Shown here one piece after another: positions 44,814 to 53,753 of a DNA stretch of 64,000 nucleotides. The position numbers and the translations under genes are program-made. Position 1 is the stretch's first letter; every line of letters begins with the position of its first letter. The stretch lies in the NCBI GenBank assembly GCA_019038695.1, contig JAHOYZ010000007.1, positions 62,001-126,000 of the forward strand, read 5' to 3'. Below the pieces are notes generated by a model that saw only the letters and a program-made list of their open reading frames with translations, did no database searches and had not been told where the DNA came from. The DNA is from Candidatus Zixiibacteriota bacterium. Its GTDB lineage: Bacteria > Zixibacteria > MSB-5A5 > GN15 > FEB-12.

Positions 44814-46729
44814 CAGCTAATCTTAGCCCCAGGTGGAAGATCACCGTCCGATATCACCAGGCACAGCTTCTTGCCCTTCTTGGCCGCCAACAGCATGCCG
44901 TTGGACTCGACCCCCCGGATGGTTGCCGGTTTTAGATTAACAATGACAATAATACTCATACCGGTAATCTTCTCAGGCGTGTAATGCTGAGCCACCCCGG
45001 CGACGATCTGACGTTTTTCGTTTCCCAGATCAATCTGCAGCTTGAGTAGTTTGTCTGCGTCGGGAACTACCTCCGCTTTGATGACTTTTGCCACTCTCAT
45101 CTGCACCCGCGTAACATCCGCAATGTCCAGCAAGCCCTCGGTCGCTGGAGTGTTATCGGTCGGGGTAGATTCATCAGCTTTCTTGGGCTTGAGCCGCGGG
45201 AAAACAGGATCGCCGAGTTTGATCGCCGTACCTGGCTCCAACTCAAAGAACTTGCGCGCACTTTCGAGAGTCAGGGTAGAATCATCCAGCCCGAAGACCG
45301 ATCGAATCTCCCGCATCTTACCCGGCATTACCGGGAACAAGATAATCGATACAATACGAATGACCTCACAACAGGCATAGAGAACTCCGCCGAGTTCTTC
45401 TTTCTTTCCTTCTTTGGCTAGGATCCAGGGAGCGCGATCATTGAAGAACTTGTTGGTGGCTCGTACCAGATCCATTGCCGCGGTAATTGCCTGACCAAGT
45501 TCATAATGAAGTATATGTTGGTACGCTTTGCCCGGCAGCGTGTCCGCCTTGTTCATCAATTCCTGCAAGCCCTCGATTTCCCTGTAAGGCCCCGGAAGCG
45601 CCGAATCGAAATTGACTGCTACCATCTTGACCACGCGCGAAACAAGATTACCCAGATCGTTGGCCAGGTCAGCGTTATGCTGAGTGATAAAATGACTGGC
45701 CTGGATATCACCATCGGCGCCAAATGGATATTGCGTCAACAGAAGATAGCGGGTAGCATCGGGACCGAACTCGGCCACCATATCGTTGGGGTCAATCATG
45801 TTGCCCAGAGTCTTGGACATCTTCTTGCCATCGACGGTGAAGAAACCATGCAGAAACAGAGTATCCGGCAACTTGATCCCGGCCGCCATCAGCATCGCCG
45901 GCCAGTACAGACAATGGAACTTGAGAATGTCCTTGGCCATGAGGTGAACGACCTCACTGCTGTTCCACCACCTGTCAAACATAGCCGGATCGTCACCGTA
46001 GCCAATCGCCGAAATGTAGTTGCTGAGGGCATCGACCCAGACATAAGCGACCTGCGATTCATCAAACGAGAGCGGAATGCCCCACTTGACCGATTCCCTC
46101 GAAAGTGAAAAATCGGGTAGATTCTGATTGATCAATCCAAGCACTTCACGTCGACGGGACTCCGGCTTAATCTTCAGTTCGCCTGATTCGATCTTCTCCT
46201 TGATTTTGGGCAGGTAGGCGGTCAGACGGAAGAAATAGTTCTTCTCCCGAACCTTCTCCGGCGGCTGGTTGTGATGGGGACAAACTCCATCGACCAGTTC
46301 CTTTTCGGTAACAAACGCCTCGCACCCATTGCAGTACAGACCTTCATAGAATCCTTCATAGATAGCCTCCTGCCCGTCGTCAGTCCTGGCCTCTTTCATC
46401 ACCTTGAGAATCTTGTTGACAGCCTGCTCGTGTCGCGGGGAGGTGGTTCGAATAAAATCGTCTGTCTCAATAAGGAGGTTCTTCCACGTTTCCTTGAACA
46501 TCTCGACAATGCGATCGCAAAACTCTATCTCGGGAATACCTTCTTTTGCGGCCGCTTCCGCGATCTTTGTCCCGTGTTCGTCAGTACCGGTAAGAAAGAA
46601 TGTTTCCCGTCCACTCAACCGATGGAAACGGGTTATGACATCGGCCGCCACGGTGGTATAGGCTTGTCCAATGTGGGGGCGGCCATTGATATAATATATT
46701 GGCGTGGTAATATAGAAAGGCTTGCTCAA
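44813..46729 (-). CDS. metG: Methionyl-tRNA synthetase with C-terminal tRNA-binding domain
   Basis: A 638-residue class I synthetase charging tRNA-Met. The HIGH-like PHIGQAYTTVAADV and KMSKT (DGKKMSKTLGN) signatures are intact. One zinc knuckle (YCNGCEAFV with CPHH) marks the shorter-knuckle form. Residues 530-638 form the separate tRNA-binding domain (MRVAKVIKAEVVPDADKLLKLQIDLGN). It is 17 bases after ricT and one base overlaps tatD. Confidence 0.96.
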   Translation of the reverse strand: MSKPFYITTPIYYINGRPHIGQAYTTVAADVITRFHRLSGRETFFLTGTDEHGTKIAEAAAKEGIPEIEFCDRIVEMFKETWKNLLIETDDFIRTTSPRHEQAVNKILKVMKEARTDDGQEAIYEGFYEGLYCNGCEAFVTEKELVDGVCPHHNQPPEKVREKNYFFRLTAYLPKIKEKIESGELKIKPESRRREVLGLINQNLPDFSLSRESVKWGIPLSFDESQVAYVWVDALSNYISAIGYGDDPAMFDRWWNSSEVVHLMAKDILKFHCLYWPAMLMAAGIKLPDTLFLHGFFTVDGKKMSKTLGNMIDPNDMVAEFGPDATRYLLLTQYPFGADGDIQASHFITQHNADLANDLGNLVSRVVKMVAVNFDSALPGPYREIEGLQELMNKADTLPGKAYQHILHYELGQAITAAMDLVRATNKFFNDRAPWILAKEGKKEELGGVLYACCEVIRIVSIILFPVMPGKMREIRSVFGLDDSTLTLESARKFFELEPGTAIKLGDPVFPRLKPKKADESTPTDNTPATEGLLDIADVTRVQMRVAKVIKAEVVPDADKLLKLQIDLGNEKRQIVAGVAQHYTPEKITGMSIIVIVNLKPATIRGVESNGMLLAAKKGKKLCLVISDGDLPPGAKIS

Positions 46730-46746
46730 AGCGTGCCTCCGTTGGA

Positions 46747-47670
46747 TTACTGGTTATTCTTGTCGCTTGCCTTGTCGTTCGGCGCATTCGATTTCTTGTT
46801 ACCAGCAGGAGCGTCAACCTGTGACCTGGATTTTGGCGGATGCTGGCCTGGTTTCTTCTCGCGTCCTTCACTGGACTGCGGAAGTATGTCAGCGCAACCG
46901 CAGCGGAAGAGCATTCTGTCTTGATCGCGAATTACAGCCTCTTCCTTGAATACATCAATGCGTTCGATAATACCGCTCCCCCCCTTGGTTCGAACACAAG
47001 TGCCGGGAGAAGGGAATTTGCGCTTCACATCCGTATAGAACTCAGCTTCATAGCGAAGACAGCACAACAGTCGCCCGCAGTTGCCCGAAATCTTGGCCGG
47101 GTTGAGAGGCAGGTCTTGCTCGCGTGCGTGCTGAGTTGAAATAGGCTCGAAGTTGCGAATGAAAGAACTGCAGCACTGGAGCCGTCCACACATTCCGTAG
47201 CCGCCAACACGACGCGCCTCATCCCTTACACCGATCTGGCGCAATTCAATCCGGGTGCGATAACGGGAGGCCAGATCCTTGACAAGACCTCGGAAATCAA
47301 CGCGATGATCGGCTGTAAAATTAATGGTCATTTTGTTGCCGTCGAATTGACACTCCACGTCTATTACTTTCATAGGCAAACCGTGACGTGTTATGATTTC
47401 GATCACCTCGGCCTTATATGCCTGCTCCTGTTTAGCCAAAGTGTTCCCTCTGGCGGTATCCTCATCCGAAGCGCGACGGAGAATAGATCGGGGTCGGTTT
47501 GCCTTGGAAAGATCAATGTCGGTACTGATTTTCCGCTTTACACGTCCCAGATCCTCACCACGTTCAACTTCAACGATAACAAAATCGGCGGTACTGAGAT
47601 CATGGTAGTAGGAATTGAAGAAAAACTCAGTGCGGTGGCCCTTGAACTCTACCAGATATAACTCAGCCAT
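46747..47670 (-). CDS. ricT: PSP1-domain protein RicT/YaaT
   Basis: A 307-residue protein of the YaaT/RicT family. In Bacillus it joins RicA and RicF in an iron-sulfur complex that guides RNase Y, and in other phyla its role is unclear. Iron-sulfur ligands appear in GMCGRLQCCSSF and GNCGRLLCCLRYE. The region RHGLPMKVIDVECQFDGNKM precedes them. A 60-residue basic, low-complexity tail follows. Its place between holB and metG is the usual conserved neighbourhood. Confidence 0.9.
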   Translation of the reverse strand: MAELYLVEFKGHRTEFFFNSYYHDLSTADFVIVEVERGEDLGRVKRKISTDIDLSKANRPRSILRRASDEDTARGNTLAKQEQAYKAEVIEIITRHGLPMKVIDVECQFDGNKMTINFTADHRVDFRGLVKDLASRYRTRIELRQIGVRDEARRVGGYGMCGRLQCCSSFIRNFEPISTQHAREQDLPLNPAKISGNCGRLLCCLRYEAEFYTDVKRKFPSPGTCVRTKGGSGIIERIDVFKEEAVIRDQDRMLFRCGCADILPQSSEGREKKPGQHPPKSRSQVDAPAGNKKSNAPNDKASDKNNQ

Positions 47671-47705
47671 AACGAACTCCGGACGGCAAACATAGTGTAC
47701 TGCAC

Positions 47706-48833
47706 CTAAGGCATAAGGGTCATTTCGGCCTTTAATCGCAAGACCAAAGCGGCCAATGAGCCGTGAATATGCACATTACGCCGCAGGTCGGCAAGGGTTA
47801 TCTTGATCTGAGCAGCGAGTCGAGCTCCCAGATCGGGAGTGGTAAACATGTGAGCCAGACGTCTAAGTTCACTGTCGAAATCGATGTTTGTCAGTTCCGC
47901 CTGATCCGGAGCAACAGCTAATCCGGCACAGTCACAGATAAAGGATTGCCACAGACGAAGTAACTCCAGCGCCTCAGACCTATTGCGTGGTCCGATTGCA
48001 TTCGTCACCCGGGCGATGATTTCGGAAGAGGAGTCCTCTACCAGCGAACGAAAAAGCTGCATTCCAACTCCTCGTTGGAGATGCCCATCCTCAGCATCAG
48101 ATTCCACCATCGCCATCGCCTGCCCCACATTGCCCTGTGATACTCGAGCCAACAGATCTGCCTTACTTCTCTGGATCGAACAATTTTCCTGCAAATACTT
48201 CGCAAGAACATCGGTTGGGGTTCGACGCAGCCTGATATTCTGCGAACGCGACTGAATGGTCGGCAGCAGTCGTTCGGGATTCTCAGTAGTAAGAATAATC
48301 ACCGTGTCCGCTGGTGGTTCCTCGATCAACTTCAAAAGGGCGTCAGCCGATGATGCGAGCATTCGTTCCATCTGGTGGAAAACTATGAAACGATGAATAC
48401 CTTCCGGCGCTCGCATAGCCAGAGAACGCTTGATACGTCGGGCAACATCAATGGGTATGGTAATATTTGCCGACGATGATGGCATTGCGAACGGATCAGC
48501 CTGTTTGACCACCAGAAATTGATTGGTCAGATCAATAGCTTCATCTGCTTTCTTGTGCGGTGGAAGAGGTACAGCAAAATGCTGACCTTCAAAATTATAT
48601 CCCCGGATGGCGCGACAGTTGCGGCATTCTCCACAACTTCGAGGCAAGCTGGAGGCCTTATCATCAATGATATTCTCGCAATTTATCAGCGAAGCCAGCG
48701 ACATAGCCAACGCCCAGCGACCACAACCGTCCGGACCCGACAACAGGTATGTACCAGCCAGACGTTCGGATTGAAATGATCTGGCGAGAATAGTCCATGC
48801 CTGCGGCTGGAGTTGCGTAATATCAATAGGCAT
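47706..48833 (-). CDS. holB: DNA polymerase III delta-prime subunit
   Basis: A 375-residue clamp-loader ATPase-like subunit. The Walker A region is degenerate (LSGPDGCGRWALAMSL, with Arg in place of Lys), as expected for delta-prime, which does not hydrolyse ATP. The Cys4 zinc module is NCENIIDDK...RSCGECRNC. LLKLIEEPPADTVIILTT and IQSRSQNIRLR correspond to Walker B and sensor 1. The ATG at 48833 follows AGGA and overlaps the upstream gene by 11 bases. Confidence 0.9.
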   Translation of the reverse strand: MPIDITQLQPQAWTILARSFQSERLAGTYLLSGPDGCGRWALAMSLASLINCENIIDDKASSLPRSCGECRNCRAIRGYNFEGQHFAVPLPPHKKADEAIDLTNQFLVVKQADPFAMPSSSANITIPIDVARRIKRSLAMRAPEGIHRFIVFHQMERMLASSADALLKLIEEPPADTVIILTTENPERLLPTIQSRSQNIRLRRTPTDVLAKYLQENCSIQRSKADLLARVSQGNVGQAMAMVESDAEDGHLQRGVGMQLFRSLVEDSSSEIIARVTNAIGPRNRSEALELLRLWQSFICDCAGLAVAPDQAELTNIDFDSELRRLAHMFTTPDLGARLAAQIKITLADLRRNVHIHGSLAALVLRLKAEMTLMP

Positions 48834-49995
48834 CAATCCTGATCCATTTCACCGGGTCGAGTGGCTCACGTCCGAATCTTATCTCAAACTTGACCTGTCC
48901 ATCATCACCAGAAACCGCCAAAACGGCTTCGGTGGGAACGTATTCTCCCTGCTTCACAGCCGTTTTCCCGAGACCGCCATAAGTGGTGTAATACTGGTCA
49001 TCATGATTAATGATAATGAAATTACCATAACCTCGCAAACTGCCGACATAGGCTACGTTCCCACCTGTCACAGCCACCACCGGCCCCGATGGGCGGCCCT
49101 TAATGGTAATGCCGGGAGAAAACGATTCAAGGTTGGTAATGGGATCCCGGGCCGAACCAAACGGAACTACTATCTTGCCTCGAAATGGACGTCCCAACTG
49201 CCCCTTGAGGGTGGCAAAAACAGACGGCCCCGGATGAGGTTGATTGCTCACCCGTTGCTTTCGCCGTCGTTCGTCTTCCAATCTGGCAATTACTCGCTCT
49301 ATCTCTTCCGCTGCCTGTTGTAATGTCAGCATCCTGTCCCCTTCTGCCATCTTCTGCCGACGTAATGCATCGAGCGATTTTTCTTCTTTGGACTTTCTGC
49401 TTTTTTCCAAAGCTGTGGCTACTTCTTTGTCCTTTTTCAACGAGGAAACGCGACGTTGTTCACCAGTCAATTGGTCAAGACGGTCAGCAGTATGTGAAAC
49501 CGAAGATGCCGCCTGATCAATGATGTTAGTCTTAAAGCCAGCCAATGCGGCAAGGTATACACTCTCGCGCATATCCTTGACCTCTGCCATAGGCTTCTTC
49601 CAGAGGCCACTGCGGGTCTCCTGTACACACCGGAGATAGAAATGACGAACGTCTCCAAGATAACGACGGCGTGTCTGGTCAAGCCGGTCCTGGTTCTGGG
49701 CTAGTTCATCCTCCGCTCCACCGACGTTCTTGCGTACGGTCGCTATCTGATTGTTCAAACGCCGGATAACCTTCTGGTTGGTAGTAATGCGTTGATCAAG
49801 GTCCGATACTTGCCGCTGAGCCGCGACCTCTTCACCCTTGAGCGAATCCAATCGCTTCTGACTCCTGTTGACTTCAGCCTGAATCGTCTCCAACTCAGAC
49901 TTCTGATCAATCATCTTGTCACGATCATCGGCCCTCGTTGCGACTGTCACAAGTCCCAGCCCAATTAGCAAGAATGGCAGGAAACTGCGCGGCAT
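48823..49995 (-). CDS. envC: EnvC-like murein hydrolase activator (degenerate M23 domain)
   Basis: A 390-residue exported protein. A signal peptide runs to about residue 22, long coiled coils cover residues 30-245, and a LytM/M23 domain covers about 265-385 (GKIVVPFGSARDPITNLES, then GITIKGRPSGPVVAVTGG and IIINHDDQYYTTYGGL). The metal motif HxH is QVK in GDDGQVKFEIRFG, so it is not a peptidase. In this layout it probably activates a separate amidase, with FtsEX controlling it from the membrane, as in E. coli EnvC. It lies directly downstream of ftsX. Confidence 0.85.
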   Translation of the reverse strand: MPRSFLPFLLIGLGLVTVATRADDRDKMIDQKSELETIQAEVNRSQKRLDSLKGEEVAAQRQVSDLDQRITTNQKVIRRLNNQIATVRKNVGGAEDELAQNQDRLDQTRRRYLGDVRHFYLRCVQETRSGLWKKPMAEVKDMRESVYLAALAGFKTNIIDQAASSVSHTADRLDQLTGEQRRVSSLKKDKEVATALEKSRKSKEEKSLDALRRQKMAEGDRMLTLQQAAEEIERVIARLEDERRRKQRVSNQPHPGPSVFATLKGQLGRPFRGKIVVPFGSARDPITNLESFSPGITIKGRPSGPVVAVTGGNVAYVGSLRGYGNFIIINHDDQYYTTYGGLGKTAVKQGEYVPTEAVLAVSGDDGQVKFEIRFGREPLDPVKWIRIDAY

Positions 49996-49997
49996 AA

Positions 49998-50855
49998 CTA
50001 TTTAAGCAACCTCCGAATCCCCATGTACCCACTGATCATTCCAAGCACGGCTGCAGACGCACAAAATATCACTATCTCTTCGAAGGTTGGATAGACAATT
50101 TCAATTTGAGTCAGACTTATCTGCCGACTGCCATAACTGATAGCCAGCCAACCAGCCACAGCAGAAAAACCGCTTATCAGCATTCCCTTGATAAGAAACG
50201 GAAAAGCCAGGAACATCTTGCCGGCTCCCAGAAGACGCATTTGTTGAAAACCAACCGCCCGGGCACGTGTCATCAGACGAATATTGTTGACCGAACTAAT
50301 AATAGCGGTCAGCAGAATCAGTACACCAAGGGCCAGCCCAACCTGCCGGATAATCATTCTCGTCTGTTCTGTGTTTTCGAGCCACTGATTACTATACGAA
50401 ACATCGGTTATTTCGGGTCGAGCAGATAGCGATGCACATACCAAGGCCATGTCTGCCGAGTTGAGGGCATTGGATTCGAATTCCAAAACGAAAGATCGGG
50501 GCAATGGATTAGCAGAATCATAACCAATCAGCAGATCAGTACCGAGCATCTCCTGCAAAATCTCTCGTGCCCTATCCTTGGAGACATATTCGATCCCGAT
50601 CACGCCATCAGTATTCGCGATGCCATCCTGTAGTTGCGGGATATCAGGTTCAAGCACATTCTCGACCACAAATGCCTCCATTCGTAACTCGGCAAGAAGC
50701 TGGGTGTACAAACGTTCGGTGGTCCCTGCTGCGATCCAGTACATATCAAACAGCAAATACAGGAGAGAAAGCGAAAGCAAAGCACCAAGAGCAGTGAAAG
50801 GAAAACGATAAAGACTGCGACCGAGTTCACGCAAAATGTAGTTTATTCGGCTCAT
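49998..50855 (-). CDS. ftsX: Cell division protein FtsX
   Basis: A 285-residue four-span membrane subunit that couples FtsE ATP use to cell-wall hydrolase activation at the division site. The first span follows YRFPFTALGALLSLSLLYLLFD, and a periplasmic loop covers about residues 45-165. The remaining spans include RQVGLALGVLILLTAIISSV, which carries the conserved SVNNIRLM turn, then FLAFPFLIKGMLISGF and IVIFCASAAVLGMISGYMG. It overlaps ftsE by four bases. Confidence 0.9.
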   Translation of the reverse strand: MSRINYILRELGRSLYRFPFTALGALLSLSLLYLLFDMYWIAAGTTERLYTQLLAELRMEAFVVENVLEPDIPQLQDGIANTDGVIGIEYVSKDRAREILQEMLGTDLLIGYDSANPLPRSFVLEFESNALNSADMALVCASLSARPEITDVSYSNQWLENTEQTRMIIRQVGLALGVLILLTAIISSVNNIRLMTRARAVGFQQMRLLGAGKMFLAFPFLIKGMLISGFSAVAGWLAISYGSRQISLTQIEIVYPTFEEIVIFCASAAVLGMISGYMGIRRLLK

Positions 50856-51517
50856 GTCAGGGCTCCATTGCCGATATGGTACAGATCGCTCTGGGGCAGG
50901 TCATGAACTGGAGCTTCCGAACAAAGGATCAACAGCGACCGACCCGCCAGAGAGGCCCGTGATAGAAACTCGAAGACACGCTCGGCTGTGGATTGGTCGA
51001 GGCCAGCCGCAGGCTCATCGACTATCAGGAGCGGCTGATTGGCAATTGAGGCGCGGGCAAACTGTACAAGAGTGCGTTCTACTCGAGTTAGAGTATTGGG
51101 ATAGTCAGCCGCTTTTTTCAGCAAAGAAAACTCGGTCAGCATTTTTAGGAGCTTTGATTGCCTCTCCTTCCTACCAATGCCCGTAATTACCAGTGGGAAA
51201 ACAATGTTCTCAGCCACCGTCATGGATGGAACCAGCTCGAATATACCTCCTACCCCGCCAATAAGACGCCGTATCCGATTGACTGCCAGGTTGCGTCGAG
51301 GACGCAGAACCTCACCGAACACTTCGACCAAACCTTCGTCAGCAAACTCAGTCCCCACCAGGAGAGCCGCCAAACAGGTCTTTCCTGACCCGGCACCACC
51401 AGTCACCACCGCCGTTTGTCCAGCGCGGAGAGTCAGGTCCAGATTTTGAAAAACAGGCTCACCCCGTTTGGAGCCATGATAGACATTCTGTAACTCAACT
51501 ATTATCTCATCAACCAT
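50852..51517 (-). CDS. ftsE: FtsE-like ABC ATPase lacking the signature motif
   Basis: A 221-residue ATPase partner of FtsX. Walker A is intact (VVTGGAGSGKTCLAALLVG), and Walker B keeps the catalytic Glu (PLLIVDEPAAGLDQ). The ABC signature is LTRVE instead of LSGGE, the Q-loop Gln appears to be Glu in GIFELVPSMT, and the H-loop His is absent (LLILCSEAP). Several steps of normal ABC ATP hydrolysis should therefore fail. The family call rests on overlap with ftsX and the envC-like gene downstream. It starts the minus-strand run. Confidence 0.75.
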   Translation of the reverse strand: MVDEIIVELQNVYHGSKRGEPVFQNLDLTLRAGQTAVVTGGAGSGKTCLAALLVGTEFADEGLVEVFGEVLRPRRNLAVNRIRRLIGGVGGIFELVPSMTVAENIVFPLVITGIGRKERQSKLLKMLTEFSLLKKAADYPNTLTRVERTLVQFARASIANQPLLIVDEPAAGLDQSTAERVFEFLSRASLAGRSLLILCSEAPVHDLPQSDLYHIGNGALT

Positions 51518-51547
51518 TGGTCACAACTCACTTAGTAACGTTCGCAG

Positions 51548-51576
51548 TTGATCTTTCGTCACTGCTGACGTATAAT
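51548..51576 (+). promoter_or_regulatory. Sigma-70-type promoter for the Ycf48-like gene
   Basis: TTGATC (51548-51553) and a perfect TATAAT (51571-51576) are separated by 17 bases. It lies about 75 bases before the Ycf48-like ATG and opposite the ftsE promoter region, so the gap is a divergent promoter region. Confidence 0.7.
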
Positions 51577-51651
51577 TCACTCAGTGTAGCAATAACTTAT
51601 ACTAAGAGAGATGTTACAAAGCCCCAACCGGCTTGACAATCTAAAACAAAT

Positions 51652-52590
51652 ATGAAGAGACTAAGTTTACTCGCATTAGCGATCGTCTTGTTGTTCGCCA
51701 CCACAGCAACAGCTCAGGACTGGCAGATAATTCCTTTTCAGTTGGATGCGACCCTGACCGGCGTGACCTTTGTACACCGTGACACCGGCTTTGTGGTTAG
51801 TGCCGATGGTAGCTGGGCAAGAACAGCGGATGCCGGGCAAACCTGGCACAAGGGAAGTATTGATCCGACAGTGAAACTGGAAGATATTTCATTTTTGAAC
51901 GGCACCACTGGTCTGGTGTGTGGCAGCCGCGGCAGTCTTTATCTGACTACTGATGGCGGGTCGAACTGGCAGGACGTATCAAGCGGAGATACCGCCCATA
52001 TTTTTTTCGATATCGAGTGGCTTGCACCCCAAATTGCCCTGGCTATTGGTGCTGATCGATCAGCAAAAATGCCAATAACCGGAGTTGCTTTCCGCAGTAC
52101 CGATGGCGGTCTTACCTGGAAGAAGCTGGAGCCAATGGGAATTGGATACAGTGAGATATGCGTACGAGCTGATGGAGCCGTATATTTCCCGAGTTTCAAT
52201 CAGTTGCTACGGTCCAATAATCAGGGGCGAACCTGGACCAGAACCAGTACCTTCGACAAAAAGCAGGCACGGGCTCTGTCCCTGTACGGTAAAACCGGGC
52301 TGATGGCTGGTCCCGGGGGAATGTGCGCGATCTCAAATGACAGCGGCAAGACCTGGACTATGGTAACTCAGACCGAAAGCTCGACCTTTGTGACTGCCGA
52401 GTTGATCGATGAACAGTCCGGCTATATCGGGGGACCGAATTCAATGATGATGTATACCACCGATTCTGGGCAAACCTGGAAACAAGAGCTTCTTCCCATA
52501 TCATTCCACATATTGGACATGTGTCGTATTGACAACCGGGTATACGCTGTAGGTTCCGACGGAACCATTACATATAAGAAGCTCAAATAG
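51652..52590 (+). CDS. Secreted Ycf48-like/BNR beta-propeller protein
   Basis: A 312-residue exported protein. The signal peptide ends at ATATAQ (about residue 21). The rest is a seven-bladed propeller of the Ycf48/BNR type. The repeated Asp-x-Gly-x-Thr-Trp motifs are visible as TADAGQTWHK, TTDGGSNWQD, STDGGLTWKK, NNQGRTWTR, NDSGKTWTM and TTDSGQTWKQ. Ycf48 itself assists photosystem assembly in phototrophs, but the wide bacterial family has unknown ligands. It has its own promoter and no operon partner. Confidence 0.85.
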   Translation: MKRLSLLALAIVLLFATTATAQDWQIIPFQLDATLTGVTFVHRDTGFVVSADGSWARTADAGQTWHKGSIDPTVKLEDISFLNGTTGLVCGSRGSLYLTTDGGSNWQDVSSGDTAHIFFDIEWLAPQIALAIGADRSAKMPITGVAFRSTDGGLTWKKLEPMGIGYSEICVRADGAVYFPSFNQLLRSNNQGRTWTRTSTFDKKQARALSLYGKTGLMAGPGGMCAISNDSGKTWTMVTQTESSTFVTAELIDEQSGYIGGPNSMMMYTTDSGQTWKQELLPISFHILDMCRIDNRVYAVGSDGTITYKKLK

Positions 52591-52725
52591 CACCGGCAGT
52601 TTGTTTTTCCCACTCCCTCCCGAGCCAACGACTGCGTAATAAAACAATCTTGCCTGCGCCGAGCCTGAAACCTTACGTTGGATAAGCAAATCAGATCAGC
52701 CCGAAACTGGTCGCGGCCGCATTGA

Positions 52726-53712
52726 GTGAGAGATAGCACGATAGTGGACACAAACGAACAAAGCAGGCTGGCCCAACGCATCACGGAACTTACCGGATGG
52801 GAAACCGGGAAGATCTCGCTTGTTACCGACACCTCCGACTGCATGCGCATCCAGCGCGGCGACATCGTACGCATTGAGGGAATTGATCTTCTAATCAAGG
52901 GCAACCGATACGAAACTCGTTTTGGTATTGAACATCAGCCCAAATATTGGGTCTTTGGAGCAATTGATATGAAAACCAACGAGCACAAGATCCTCAAGAC
53001 TGTATTCTACGAAGAATTCAATGTCCATATTGGCGTTTTCAAAATTCATTGCTATCGAAGTCCCCAGAAAGAGGCTGATGTCCTACAACTGGTAAACGGC
53101 GACATGCGCTTCATGCAAGGCTATACGCTCTTTGACAGCAGCGGCAACAATGTGCGTGTCATCGATTTCATTCGTGGAAAAAGCCTTTTCAACCATGTCT
53201 ATGAGCTTGATAATTCCCACGAACAATATTTCCACGAAGACCTTCCTTCCATCCTGCACAAACTCACGGATTGCCTTGAGGCTATCGCTCTTCTACACCA
53301 GCACGACACCTGCCATGGCGACATCCGTAATGATCACATCCTCATTGATTCCAGCACCGGTCAATATCGATGGATTGACTTCGACCTGAACCAGAACGTG
53401 GCTGATTTCGATGTCTGGTCAATCGGCAATATTATCAGCTACGCCGTTGGGAAAGGAATCAATTCCTTCGCCAATGTGCTTCGAAATAAAAAGTTCTCTG
53501 ACGAAGTCAAAAGCAGCCTGACCGGCGACGACGCTTCGGCTTTCTACGAGTACCGCATTATGAACCTTAAGAAACTCTTCCCATATATTCCACCCAAGCT
53601 GGACAGAGTACTAAATCACTTTGTGGCTCATCCAACTGAGACCTACTCCAGCATGGAAAAGCTGATAGAAGACTATGTGGACATGCTTGAAACAGAATTC
53701 ACCGGGAGCTAA
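52726..53712 (+). CDS. Protein-kinase-like protein with variant catalytic loop
   Basis: A 328-residue soluble protein. The N-lobe shows HKILKTVF (Lys candidate) and EADVLQLV (helix C Glu). The catalytic loop is CHGDIRNDHILID, so the Asp is kept but the Asn of HRDxKxxN is His, and the metal motif is DFD rather than DFG. The C-lobe ends normally. About 70 residues precede the kinase domain. Starts at 52726 and 52744 are both GTG. It might be a small-molecule kinase or a pseudokinase. It lies 41 bases before the histidine kinase gene. Confidence 0.65.
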   Translation: MRDSTIVDTNEQSRLAQRITELTGWETGKISLVTDTSDCMRIQRGDIVRIEGIDLLIKGNRYETRFGIEHQPKYWVFGAIDMKTNEHKILKTVFYEEFNVHIGVFKIHCYRSPQKEADVLQLVNGDMRFMQGYTLFDSSGNNVRVIDFIRGKSLFNHVYELDNSHEQYFHEDLPSILHKLTDCLEAIALLHQHDTCHGDIRNDHILIDSSTGQYRWIDFDLNQNVADFDVWSIGNIISYAVGKGINSFANVLRNKKFSDEVKSSLTGDDASAFYEYRIMNLKKLFPYIPPKLDRVLNHFVAHPTETYSSMEKLIEDYVDMLETEFTGS

Positions 53713-53753
53713 GCGGGTGAAGCCGATGCATATGAGTCAGGAGAAGTGACGTT

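Noticed and set aside
48823-49995. Active M23 endopeptidase
   Set aside because: The HxH metal motif is QVK, so a non-catalytic activator is more likely.
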